A DNA stretch of 17,509 nt from DAIDHK01 sp035510695 (GTDB taxonomy: Bacteria > Patescibacteriota > Microgenomatia > Levybacterales > UBA12049), in assembly GCA_035510695.1 (NCBI GenBank), contig DATKGO010000065.1, forward strand, positions 1 to 17,509, in the 5' to 3' direction. The notes beneath the pieces were generated by a model. That model was not told the DNA's origin and made no database searches. It saw only the letters and a program-made list of their open reading frames with translations. The translations under genes were made by a program, and so were the position numbers. Below, in pieces: positions 6,574-12,816 of this stretch. The number at the start of each line of letters is the position of its first letter. Positions within the stretch are counted from its first letter, which is position 1.

Positions 6574-6660
6574 GCTCGGAACGAAATTTTTTCTAGCACC
6601 GGACTACGCCAATCCGTATATGGCTTCGCCTTTCATGCTAGGAAAAAATTTGTTCCTCGC
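6574..6660. repeat. 87-bp inverted repeat in the metK leader
   Basis: Left arm 6574-6598 and right arm 6636-6660 are 25-base imperfect inverted copies sharing GGAAC, AAATTTTTT and CTAGCA. The central 37 bases contain GGACTACGCC and GGCTTCGCC. It lies between the riboswitch terminator and the metK ATG, so read-through RNA would carry a long hairpin ending about 8 bases before the start codon. It resembles a non-autonomous dispersed palindrome, with no coding capacity and no obvious target duplication. Confidence 0.7.
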
Positions 6661-6680
6661 TTCATTATTAATTTTAAGAC

Positions 6681-6705
6681 AAAAAAACCTCCCTGGAAGG
6701 AGGTT
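6681..6705 (-). terminator. intrinsic terminator of the metK riboswitch
   Basis: Read on the minus strand, AACCTCC (6705-6699), a six-base loop, then GGAGGTT (6692-6686) and an uninterrupted T run (6687-6681). It is 27 bases downstream of the riboswitch P1 helix and 115 bases before the metK ATG, the expected place for a transcription-attenuation platform. Confidence 0.85.
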
Positions 6706-6716
6706 GTAAATTTTTT

Positions 6717-6730
6717 CCCTTCGACAAGGG
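6717..6730. repeat. small palindrome CCCTTCGACAAGGG
   Basis: CCCTT pairs with AAGGG around CGAC. It is next to the 3' strand of riboswitch P1, between aptamer and terminator. It resembles a fragment of the repeat at 6775-6800. Confidence 0.6.
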
Positions 6731-6731
6731 C

Positions 6732-6841
6732 AAATCTTCCTCTTCAGGATTGGGCACCCATAACGGTTTGCAAAGGGCTTGCCCTGAGCTTGCCGAAGGG
6801 TTGCCGGATGAACTATTAATTTAGTTCATCACTCTTGATTT
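6732..6841 (-). ncRNA. SAM-I clan riboswitch (S-box / SAM-IV-like variant)
   Basis: On the minus strand, P1 is AAATC (6841-6837) with GATTT (6736-6732). It is followed by the hallmark ATCAAGAG, then a 9-bp P2 hairpin (6830-6822 with 6815-6807). The conserved CCGGCAACC follows, then P3 made by GGCAACCC (6805-6798) with GGGTGCC (6759-6753), then CCAATCC, and GAGGAAGAT entering P1. These are the invariant blocks of SAM-binding S-box RNAs. P2 is a plain AT-capped hairpin without the usual kink-turn sequence, closer to SAM-IV or the SAM-I/IV variant. The P3 loop holds a dispersed repeat. Position between a promoter and terminator upstream of metK strongly supports the call. Confidence 0.82.
6775..6800. 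repeat. dispersed repeat within the riboswitch P3 loop
   Basis: The 26-base segment contains GCTTGCCCTGAGCTTGCCGA flanked by GGG runs, a repeat word of the kind widely dispersed in such genomes. It occupies most of the P3 loop of the SAM riboswitch, so it extends that arm without touching the conserved ligand-binding core. Confidence 0.6.
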
Positions 6842-6850
6842 CTACAGAAT

Positions 6851-6879
6851 ACTCTACGGTAAAAATGCTGTTTTGTCAA
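6851..6879 (-). promoter_or_regulatory. metK promoter
   Basis: Minus-strand TTGACA (6879-6874), a 17-base spacer, then TAGAGT (6856-6851). Transcription would start near 6844, directly before the riboswitch P1 strand, as expected for a riboswitch leader. Confidence 0.65.
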
Positions 6880-6905
6880 TGATTTTTATTATTGTATTTT
6901 TATTA

Positions 6906-6934
6906 TTGCTTAAGAAGAATTAATCCATTAAGAT
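6906..6934 (+). promoter_or_regulatory. possible leaderless promoter of the 404-residue protein
   Basis: TTGCTT (6906-6911) and TAAGAT (6929-6934) are 17 bases apart and the ATG follows six bases later. A second pair, TTGTCA (6873-6878) and TATTTT (6895-6900), has a 16-base spacer and would give a 35-base leader. Both are moderate matches. Confidence 0.4.
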
Positions 6935-6940
6935 AAATAC

Positions 6941-8155
6941 ATGGTAGAATTTAGAAAATTAATTCCTTTTTTGAAGAGAAGAGAGCAGACTCCGGTAGTG
7001 CCGATTGAGAGAATTCAACCAATACCTAGTGAACAATCCACTATTGTAAAAAATACAATTAATAAATTAAATGCGGTAGGAAGCCCTGAACAAATAGAAG
7101 AACAAAGAACTAAGTTTGACGTGGCTTCGGCTGATGTAAAACCAACGCCCTTAACCGAGTTTCCCGGCTTTAGAATGGCTGTGGATCAGGATGCGCCAAT
7201 GCAGGCGGCAGTAGAACTTGTTGAAGAAGCTAGAAAAAACCTTGTCCCAACCGTTGAACAAAAAGATCCGGCAGAGGAAACACGGAAAAATTTATTGGGG
7301 GTAATTAAGAAATTAATTCCGGGTAAAAAAATGCGTCATTATATGGCTGCGGCTTTAACAGCGGCAGGAATAGTTGGAGGAAGTGCGGTGGCTGGAGTGA
7401 GTGAGGCAATACAGCAGAATAATGTTTCTCATAATCCTATTGTAGGTTTGGCAAATCATGAAGCTACAAGTACTCCTGTGATTGAAGGACTTACATTGAA
7501 TACGGGAATAGCTAATCCAGCCGCAACTCCAGTTGAAAATAAAGCAGAGGGAGATATTTCCGTAAAAACGGAAGCTTTAAAAACACCGGAAACATTGGTG
7601 GAGCAATTAAAAGGTATCGCCGAAGCTGCCGGTAAAAGTGTGGATTCTGATTTAGGGCAGAATTTGCCGGTACAGGAACCGTTACCACAAAATGTTCAAC
7701 AACATAATGTTAGTAAATATGACTCTTCCGGTACATTTTATCAGCAGTTAGCGAAAAAAGAAGATAAGAAAGGAACAGCTATTAGCGATAAACCGCAGGA
7801 ACAAATTAAAGTTCCCGAAACATTTTTACATCAAATATTAGGTGGAGATTTGGTAGTGAAAACAACTGTTTGGTCTGCAATGGTGGAACGAATTCGTTCA
7901 GTTGCTCCGGAAGGGACAAACGATGAGCAGATTGAGCAAATAGCGAATCTATTTATTCGTACTGCGACTTATAAAGGAATGCAATTAGGTGACGTACAAC
8001 CTGGGCAGCATATAAATTTATTAACATCTGTGGATCCCGGTTTGAACAGAGTAGCTGAAGATTTAACGAGTAGTATTGATTCAAGTAAATATAAAAATGC
8101 TACTGAATTACAACGTATGTTTTTAAATAGTTTGGCTAATAAGAAAGTAAATTAA
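6941..8155 (+). CDS. single-pass membrane protein, unknown, LysM-like end
   Basis: A 404-residue protein that I do not recognise as a whole. Residues 1-130 are charged and probably cytoplasmic, with Lys/Arg clusters at 5-15 and 115-131. One membrane segment spans about 133-153 (Ala/Gly/Val-rich). Residues 155-300 are low-complexity Pro/Thr/Gln/Asn-rich, like an extracytoplasmic linker. The C-terminal 300-404 looks folded: GGDLVVKTTVWSAMVERI, then LFIRTATYKGMQLGDVQPGQHINL. That resembles the beginning and end of a stretched LysM peptidoglycan-binding module (K-x-x-x-VW ... GD-x-x-PG). This is a resemblance only. It has no cysteines. The start is the first ATG after a promoter-like sequence; no Shine-Dalgarno. 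The next gene follows 16 bases after the stop. Confidence 0.75.
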   Translation: MVEFRKLIPFLKRREQTPVVPIERIQPIPSEQSTIVKNTINKLNAVGSPEQIEEQRTKFDVASADVKPTPLTEFPGFRMAVDQDAPMQAAVELVEEARKNLVPTVEQKDPAEETRKNLLGVIKKLIPGKKMRHYMAAALTAAGIVGGSAVAGVSEAIQQNNVSHNPIVGLANHEATSTPVIEGLTLNTGIANPAATPVENKAEGDISVKTEALKTPETLVEQLKGIAEAAGKSVDSDLGQNLPVQEPLPQNVQQHNVSKYDSSGTFYQQLAKKEDKKGTAISDKPQEQIKVPETFLHQILGGDLVVKTTVWSAMVERIRSVAPEGTNDEQIEQIANLFIRTATYKGMQLGDVQPGQHINLLTSVDPGLNRVAEDLTSSIDSSKYKNATELQRMFLNSLANKKVN

Positions 8156-8171
8156 AAATTAAATTGACGAT

Positions 8172-8486
8172 ATGAATAAACAATCCAAAATTCTTTCGCA
8201 ACAAATGATTGAAGATTTTGTGCTGAGTATGGAGCATAAAGGTTTGAGTCGGGAAGCAATTGAACAAATCTTATCGCAGGCGATTGATGAAGTTGAGGAA
8301 GAAGTGGTTGACGAATTAATGGAGAAATTACCGGAAGATAAAAAACAGTTACTTGATGCGTTGGTGGCGCAGGGAACAGATGCAGAAGAAATCGCCAGAC
8401 AGTTGGAAATTGATCAGGAAGAATTGGAAGAAAGTGAAAGCGAAAAATTTGCCGAAATCCTCGAAGAGATGACGGAGAAATTGTAG
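8172..8486 (+). CDS. small acidic helical protein, unknown
   Basis: A 104-residue protein, very rich in Glu and Asp and almost wholly helical in appearance, with no cysteines, membrane segment or signal peptide. The middle, VVDELMEKLPEDKKQLLDALVAQG (45-68), followed by TDAEEIARQLEI, looks like two short helical hairpins, possibly a degenerate HTH (EEIARQLEIDQEEL). No family is recognised. It is 16 bases downstream of the membrane-protein gene and probably co-transcribed. Its stop is two bases from the convergent stop of the DsbA-like gene. Confidence 0.7.
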   Translation: MNKQSKILSQQMIEDFVLSMEHKGLSREAIEQILSQAIDEVEEEVVDELMEKLPEDKKQLLDALVAQGTDAEEIARQLEIDQEELEESESEKFAEILEEMTEKL

Positions 8487-8488
8487 AA

Positions 8489-9325
8489 TTACTTCAACGC
8501 GGCGTCGATAGCGGTTTTTAATTGGTCTTCCGGTAGTGCTCCGACTAAAACCTGCGGTTTTTTGCCATCCGCCAAAATTATTGTGGTTGGTGTTCCCTGC
8601 ACACCGGCTTGCGTTCCGTCGGCTTCTTCATCCTTTACGGCTTGTTCAAATTTATTTGAGTCCAAACAACTTTGGAAAGCCGTTTGATCTACTCCGACTT
8701 CGGCAGCCAGCGGACCTAAGGCGTCAAGACTAAAACCTGTGCCGTTGGAAGTAGTTCGTTCAAATATTTTGTCAATGAAATTCCAGGCTAGGTCATTGCC
8801 TCCCAAATCATTAACGCAAAGCGTGGCTTGTGCTTCTTTATCGGCATTTTGATGGAAAGGTAGAGGATAAGTTCGGTAAACCCAGCGGACTTTATCGCCG
8901 TAATCGGTCATCAGTTGCTTCATGGTCGGGTGGAATGATTTACAGAACGGACATTCTTCATCGGAATATTCTACCAGTGTCACTTTTGCGTTGACATTCC
9001 CGCGGATAATATCACTGTTGGTTACAGGTTTAATATTCCCCGATGCCGGAGGAGTAGTGGGCTGTTGATTTGCCGGCGCAACGGCATTGGCTACCGTATT
9101 GGTTCCGCCGTTTTTTAATTGCAATTGTAAATATTGGATTTTGCTGGTTTCCATACCCAAGAAAAAAGAGGCGATAATCATGCCGATAACCAAAAGAGGC
9201 GTATAATTTGAGAATCTTAATTTAGCAAAGGGAAGTTTAGGCAAGGAAAACTTGGGTAAATTTATTTCAATTTCCTTATCTTGATTTTGTGAATGTTTAA
9301 GCGAGGAGGAGGTTTTTCTTGGCAT
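8489..9325 (-). CDS. membrane-anchored DsbA-like thiol oxidoreductase
   Basis: A 278-residue protein of the DsbA/BdbD-like (Thioredoxin_4) group. Residues 1-40 are basic and cytoplasmic, 42-57 form a membrane anchor, 60-105 are a Gln/Pro/Asn linker, and the thioredoxin fold starts at about 108 (IIRGNVNAKVTLVEYSDEECPFC). The active site is Cys125-Pro-Phe-Cys128 and the cis-proline is in GVQGTPTTII (Pro246). Two further cysteines (170, 220) in the inserted helical domain could form a structural disulfide. It should act outside the membrane on exported proteins, as oxidase or isomerase. No DsbB/VKOR partner is in the window. It is divergent from the 543-residue membrane protein, with facing promoters. 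Confidence 0.92.
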   Translation of the reverse strand: MPRKTSSSLKHSQNQDKEIEINLPKFSLPKLPFAKLRFSNYTPLLVIGMIIASFFLGMETSKIQYLQLQLKNGGTNTVANAVAPANQQPTTPPASGNIKPVTNSDIIRGNVNAKVTLVEYSDEECPFCKSFHPTMKQLMTDYGDKVRWVYRTYPLPFHQNADKEAQATLCVNDLGGNDLAWNFIDKIFERTTSNGTGFSLDALGPLAAEVGVDQTAFQSCLDSNKFEQAVKDEEADGTQAGVQGTPTTIILADGKKPQVLVGALPEDQLKTAIDAALK

Positions 9326-9337
9326 ACAGTGTTTTCT

Positions 9338-9366
9338 ATTCTAGAGAGAGTAGATGTAATTGTCAA
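9338..9366 (-). promoter_or_regulatory. promoter of the DsbA-like gene
   Basis: Minus-strand TTGACA (9366-9361), 17 bases, TAGAAT (9343-9338); the ATG follows 12 bases later, leaving a leader of roughly 5 bases. This is one of the best promoters in the window. It abuts the -35 box of the divergent gene. Confidence 0.75.
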
Positions 9367-9396
9367 TTAGCATTTGGAAGTTAAACATTATATAAT
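9367..9396 (+). promoter_or_regulatory. promoter of the 543-residue membrane protein gene
   Basis: TTAGCA (9367-9372), 18 bases, then a perfect TATAAT (9391-9396). The first ATG is five bases later (9402) and a second at 9408, so the mRNA is leaderless or nearly so; the second ATG may be the true start. Confidence 0.6.
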
Positions 9397-9401
9397 GTGT
9401 G

Positions 9402-11033
9402 ATGTCTATGGATCAGCAAAACCCGATATCGTCTTCGCTGCATAATCTTGAGGGAACTTCAGAATCATCTAAGCCACTTTCTCGTTTGGCGGAAATAGTG
9501 CTAAAAACTTTTGAAAAAGAAAAAGTTGACTTGAACGAACGGAAAATCTCTGTTAATCCGGTAGTGGCCAGATTTGCCGCCTGGTATGAAAAACTGCGTA
9601 ACGCCATGGAATACAGAGATGAAGAAGTAATTCTGCGCGCCAGTATTGAGCGAATTCTTAGACGACGTTTATTGCTTGGCGGAAATGCGCAAACTACGGC
9701 CGAACCTCTGATCAGGGAATTGATTTGGGCGCGTTATGTACCGGAGAATCAAACGCCTGAATCTGCAATTGCGAAAGTGGAACAGACAATAGATCTTTAC
9801 TTAAACCTGCGTTTCAAAATTTTGCGCAAACATCGTTTGTCTGAATCTACCATCAACCAATGGATTTATCACTTGATGTCCTCAGATCTTGAGCATTTGT
9901 TAAATCCTAATTGTGAGAAAGAAACCATGAATAATTTCATGTTTCAGGTTTTGAAAAATGAAATAAAAATCGAAGATGCTTCGGAGGAAACCAGAAGTGC
10001 GCAGATATATATCGCGGTTCGTCGGGCTTTTGCCAAAGACGATATTGCTTTTTTGCGTTTTAATTTGTTTACTTTGTATTTTGGTAAATTGACCGCCGAA
10101 ACACTGGATTCAATCGCCGATAATTTTCTCAACGGTTACAACGAAATTGTCAAAGAACTTAGTTTTCCCGCCAGGGAACGTGTATATGTTTATGTTCGAC
10201 GCCGCGCGGCTGCGTTTTTAATTTTGGAAGATATTCTGCGGGAAAATAAAGATACAATTCGTCATTTAATTCAAGATCAAGTGGCATTGAAAGAAGCGGT
10301 TCTGAAAGCTTGCGAAAAACGTTATGAAAGTATTTCCAATAAAGTCACAACCGCAATTGTCAGAAGCGTAATTTTTATTTTAATGACGAAATTGGTTTTT
10401 GCCTTTGCGGTGGAAGGTACTTATGATAAATTGATTTACGGTAGTGTCCAATGGATGACTCTGGCGATTAATACCGGAATTCCACCGCTTTTGATGATTA
10501 TAGTGAGTTTGTTTATCCGGACGCCGGGTGAAGAAAATTCGCTGCGGATTTTTAACTACATTGAGAAATTACTTTTTGTCGACGATCCGGTTTATGGCGA
10601 TCCATTATTTGTTAAGAGTAAAAAAGACGGAGGCAATCCGGTTTTGAACGCGATTTTTGCCATTTTGTGGTTTTTGGCATTTGTCATTTCTTTCGGCGCG
10701 GTGACTATCGCCCTCAATGATTTGCATTTCAATATCGTAAGTAAAGGTATTTTCCTGGTTTTTTTGGCAATCGTGTCATTTTTGTCTTACCGTATCAGTT
10801 TAATCGCGCACTTATATCGACTTGGCGAGAAGCAAGGTATGCTGACGCCGGTAATTGATTTCTTCTTTATGCCGGTAGTTAGAGTGGGCCGGCGTTTGAC
10901 TGAAGGGATTTCGCAAATTAATTTTATTTTGTTTGTTTTTGATTTTATTATTGAGACACCTTTTAAAAGTGTTTTCGCCTTCGCGGAACAATGGTTCCGC
11001 TTCCTGCATGATAAAAGAGAAGAGCTGGGATAA
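9402..11033 (+). CDS. multi-pass membrane protein, unknown
   Basis: A 543-residue protein of no family I recognise. The first ~315 residues are soluble and helical, rich in Arg, Glu and Leu. They include RRRLLLGGNAQTTAEPLIRE, and ELIWARYVPENQTP at about 106-119. Then come four likely membrane helices (about 321-338, 354-372, 414-435, 448-466) and a hydrophobic stretch at 506-520, before a short charged tail. Large cytoplasmic N-domains on helical bundles suggest a scaffold or regulator rather than a classical transporter; no transport motif is seen. Start 9402 is the first ATG; 9408 is possible. It stands alone, divergent from the DsbA-like gene and followed by a repeat-rich spacer. Confidence 0.8.
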   Translation: MSMDQQNPISSSLHNLEGTSESSKPLSRLAEIVLKTFEKEKVDLNERKISVNPVVARFAAWYEKLRNAMEYRDEEVILRASIERILRRRLLLGGNAQTTAEPLIRELIWARYVPENQTPESAIAKVEQTIDLYLNLRFKILRKHRLSESTINQWIYHLMSSDLEHLLNPNCEKETMNNFMFQVLKNEIKIEDASEETRSAQIYIAVRRAFAKDDIAFLRFNLFTLYFGKLTAETLDSIADNFLNGYNEIVKELSFPARERVYVYVRRRAAAFLILEDILRENKDTIRHLIQDQVALKEAVLKACEKRYESISNKVTTAIVRSVIFILMTKLVFAFAVEGTYDKLIYGSVQWMTLAINTGIPPLLMIIVSLFIRTPGEENSLRIFNYIEKLLFVDDPVYGDPLFVKSKKDGGNPVLNAIFAILWFLAFVISFGAVTIALNDLHFNIVSKGIFLVFLAIVSFLSYRISLIAHLYRLGEKQGMLTPVIDFFFMPVVRVGRRLTEGISQINFILFVFDFIIETPFKSVFAFAEQWFRFLHDKREELG

Positions 11034-11035
11034 AT

Positions 11036-11065
11036 AAATAATCCAATAAACAAATAATCCAATAA
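11036..11065 (+). repeat. 14-bp direct repeat just after the membrane protein gene
   Basis: AAATAATCCAATAA occurs at 11036-11049 and 11052-11065, followed by the related AATAATCGAATAA. The tract is nearly free of G and begins at the stop codon. No terminator hairpin is visible here. Confidence 0.6.
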
Positions 11066-11127
11066 TCGAATAAATAAACGAAACGAGATTTATGAATAAG
11101 ACGAATTGTTAAATTGCTAAATTATTA

Positions 11128-11207
11128 CGTCATTGCGAGGAGCAATCGGAACGCATGCAATGCGTGAGATCGCTTGCTTGACAAGGGCAAGCGACGAAGC
11201 AATCTCG
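11128..11207. repeat. composite dispersed repeat (TCATTGCGAG type)
   Basis: It starts with CGTCATTGCGAGGAGCAATC and ends with GACGAAGCAATCTCG, so the ends are roughly inverted (GAGGAGCAAT versus AAGCAATCTC). Inside are two perfect hairpins, ACGCAT/ATGCGT (11151-11165) and GCTTGC/GCAAGC (11172-11192). This repeat type is widely dispersed in many bacterial genomes. It carries no reading frame. The remaining spacer up to 11315 shows no other clear element besides the segment at 11210-11235. Confidence 0.65.
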
Positions 11208-11209
11208 TA

Positions 11210-11235
11210 GTCATACTGAACTTGTTTCAGGATCT
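11210..11235. repeat. second dispersed repeat word (CTGAACTTGTTTCAGGATCT)
   Basis: GTCATACTGAACTTGTTTCAG followed by GATCT contains the inverted pair CTGAAC/GTTTCAG. It directly follows the TCATTGCGAG-type repeat, making one repeat cluster in a spacer with no gene. Confidence 0.55.
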
Positions 11236-11315
11236 AGACTTTCTTCAATAATCACGCCTTGGTAATTCATAACTTGAGTATAGCAAAAGTTTTGAGAAAA
11301 ATTTTATCCCAGAAT

Positions 11316-11969
11316 TCAATGTTTTTCGATGTAGGCAAGTATGTCGGGGAAAGTTTGGGCGAAATAATCTACTTTTACTGATTTAAAATCTTCTTTATTT
11401 CTAATTCCGCCTTCCAAAAGAGCTATGAAATGTAAACCAGCTCCCTTTGCGCAAATCCCATCACTTAATGAATCGCCGACATATACTGATTCTTGCGGGG
11501 TAACATTAAATTCGGAAAGGATTTGATCAAATGCCCGCGGATCAGGTTTGTGATATTCGGAACTATCGGAATGATAAATTTTCTCAACATATTTATTTAT
11601 CAGATGCGATTTATCCAATAAATGTTCCACTTCGTGATAAACGCGTGAAGTTAAAATAGCCAGATGTTTACCTGCTTTTTTCAATTTTTTCAAAGTTTGT
11701 ATGTTTTGTTCACTGATTTGATCAATCTTTTTGTCTTTTATGAATTTGGGCAAGAATTGTTTATGCAAAGTTATGAAAGCATCCGGATCAATTCCCGGGA
11801 CTCGCTCAATAATAGCTTCCCTCATCGGTATTCCCCAGTTTTTCTGGTGCGCGGCTCTGCTCATAGCTGGGAAACCCATTTTTTTAATTGTGTAGTTTTC
11901 GTAATGAAACACAGCTTCTTCGTTCTGCGAAAGCGTATCATCAAAATCTATAACTACAAGTTTTATCAT
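11316..11969 (-). CDS. HAD-superfamily phosphatase, phosphoglycolate-phosphatase-like
   Basis: A 217-residue cytoplasmic hydrolase. Motif I is VIDFDDT, with the nucleophile Asp8 and acid/base Asp10. Motif II is ILTSR (Thr107 or Ser108). Motif III is Lys141 in HKPDPRAF, and motif IV is VGDSLSDG (164-171). Residues about 15-85 form the helical cap of the Gph-like subgroup. The substrate is not predictable; phosphoglycolate, nucleotides or sugar phosphates are all possible. The start at ATG 11969 gives the canonical N-terminus. It lies 25 bases after the stop of the upstream gene on the same strand, so it may be co-transcribed, although TAAAAA with an upstream TG sits seven bases before its ATG. 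Confidence 0.9.
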   Translation of the reverse strand: MIKLVVIDFDDTLSQNEEAVFHYENYTIKKMGFPAMSRAAHQKNWGIPMREAIIERVPGIDPDAFITLHKQFLPKFIKDKKIDQISEQNIQTLKKLKKAGKHLAILTSRVYHEVEHLLDKSHLINKYVEKIYHSDSSEYHKPDPRAFDQILSEFNVTPQESVYVGDSLSDGICAKGAGLHFIALLEGGIRNKEDFKSVKVDYFAQTFPDILAYIEKH

Positions 11970-11994
11970 GCGTTTATTTTTAGCACATGAATCT

Positions 11995-12762
11995 CTATTG
12001 CTTAGGTTTCGGTTGCAGACGGGGGAGATCCGGCGGCTGTGACTCTTGTGTCTCTAACCAGGCATCAACTGTGGTCATATCCAAATCGGCATTTTTGGCA
12101 ATTGTTTGAGCAGTTGTAAATTCTGCAAAACGTCCAATTTCTTTTAGTTCTGATTCAGGTTTAGTGAAAGGAATTGGTGCAGTGAAGGAGCGGCTTACTG
12201 CGAAAAATCTATCACTAGCTCTTTGGGCTTTTTCTTCATCCTCTTCAGCTCTAGCCAGTTCTAACATGCTGGATTCAAGCGCTCGATCAGCTGTCTCACT
12301 TACTTGCTCACTAGTTATAAGATAGATGGCTCCTGTTTTACAGGCTTCTGCGAATTCACGCAATGAAAGTTTGGCCGAATCTTTCTGAGAGGGATCGACA
12401 AATTCAGCAAACTCTTTCCAGCTTATTTCCCGATATTCTTTAATAAGTTTTTTTCCGTCTACTCCAAAATCTTTTTCCAAGCCTAAAATGTTCTCTATAT
12501 CTGTCAAAAACTGCGGTCTTTCGGCTAAATTTGGGGGAACAAGTCCATAATAGCCAAGCAGCTTGGTTTCAATTCTATTTACAACATCAGGATTAGCCAG
12601 AGCGTTACGGGTCAGAAATAAGGATTTCAAGTTGGTAATGTCTAATTTATTCACAGTTTCGACTGTAATTGGACTCGTATTGTCAGTGGGTTCTTCCGAT
12701 GGTGGGACGATTTTATATTTAAATTTTGTTCCTTCCTGACCATCTACATTATTTTCAGCCAT
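11995..12762 (-). CDS. soluble protein of unknown function
   Basis: A 255-residue protein I do not recognise. There is no signal peptide or membrane segment and a single cysteine (in EACKTGA). It begins with an acidic, probably disordered region (1-35), has a mostly helical middle, with LDITNLKSLFLTRNALANPDVVNRIE near 40-65 and an acidic, Ala-rich helix (LELARAEEDEEKAQRASDR, about 165-185), and ends Pro/Gln-rich (PPDLPRLQPKPKQ). The stretch AQTIAKNADLDMTTVDAWLE (about 218-237) has the look of a helix-turn-helix. It has a strong leaderless promoter of its own and precedes the HAD gene. Confidence 0.7.
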   Translation of the reverse strand: MAENNVDGQEGTKFKYKIVPPSEEPTDNTSPITVETVNKLDITNLKSLFLTRNALANPDVVNRIETKLLGYYGLVPPNLAERPQFLTDIENILGLEKDFGVDGKKLIKEYREISWKEFAEFVDPSQKDSAKLSLREFAEACKTGAIYLITSEQVSETADRALESSMLELARAEEDEEKAQRASDRFFAVSRSFTAPIPFTKPESELKEIGRFAEFTTAQTIAKNADLDMTTVDAWLETQESQPPDLPRLQPKPKQ

Positions 12763-12768
12763 AATAAA

Positions 12769-12797
12769 ATTGTATAGGCTTTAATATCGACAGTCAA
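12769..12797 (-). promoter_or_regulatory. leaderless promoter of the 255-residue protein
   Basis: Minus-strand TTGACT (12797-12792), 17 bases, TACAAT (12774-12769), then exactly six bases before the ATG. With initiation about seven bases after the -10 box, the A of the ATG itself would be the first transcribed base. Confidence 0.75.
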
Positions 12798-12816
12798 ATA
12801 TTTGTGGAAACTTATT

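Noticed and set aside
11127..11238. Insertion sequence remnant
   Set aside because: No transposase fragment, no target duplication; better explained as short dispersed repeats.
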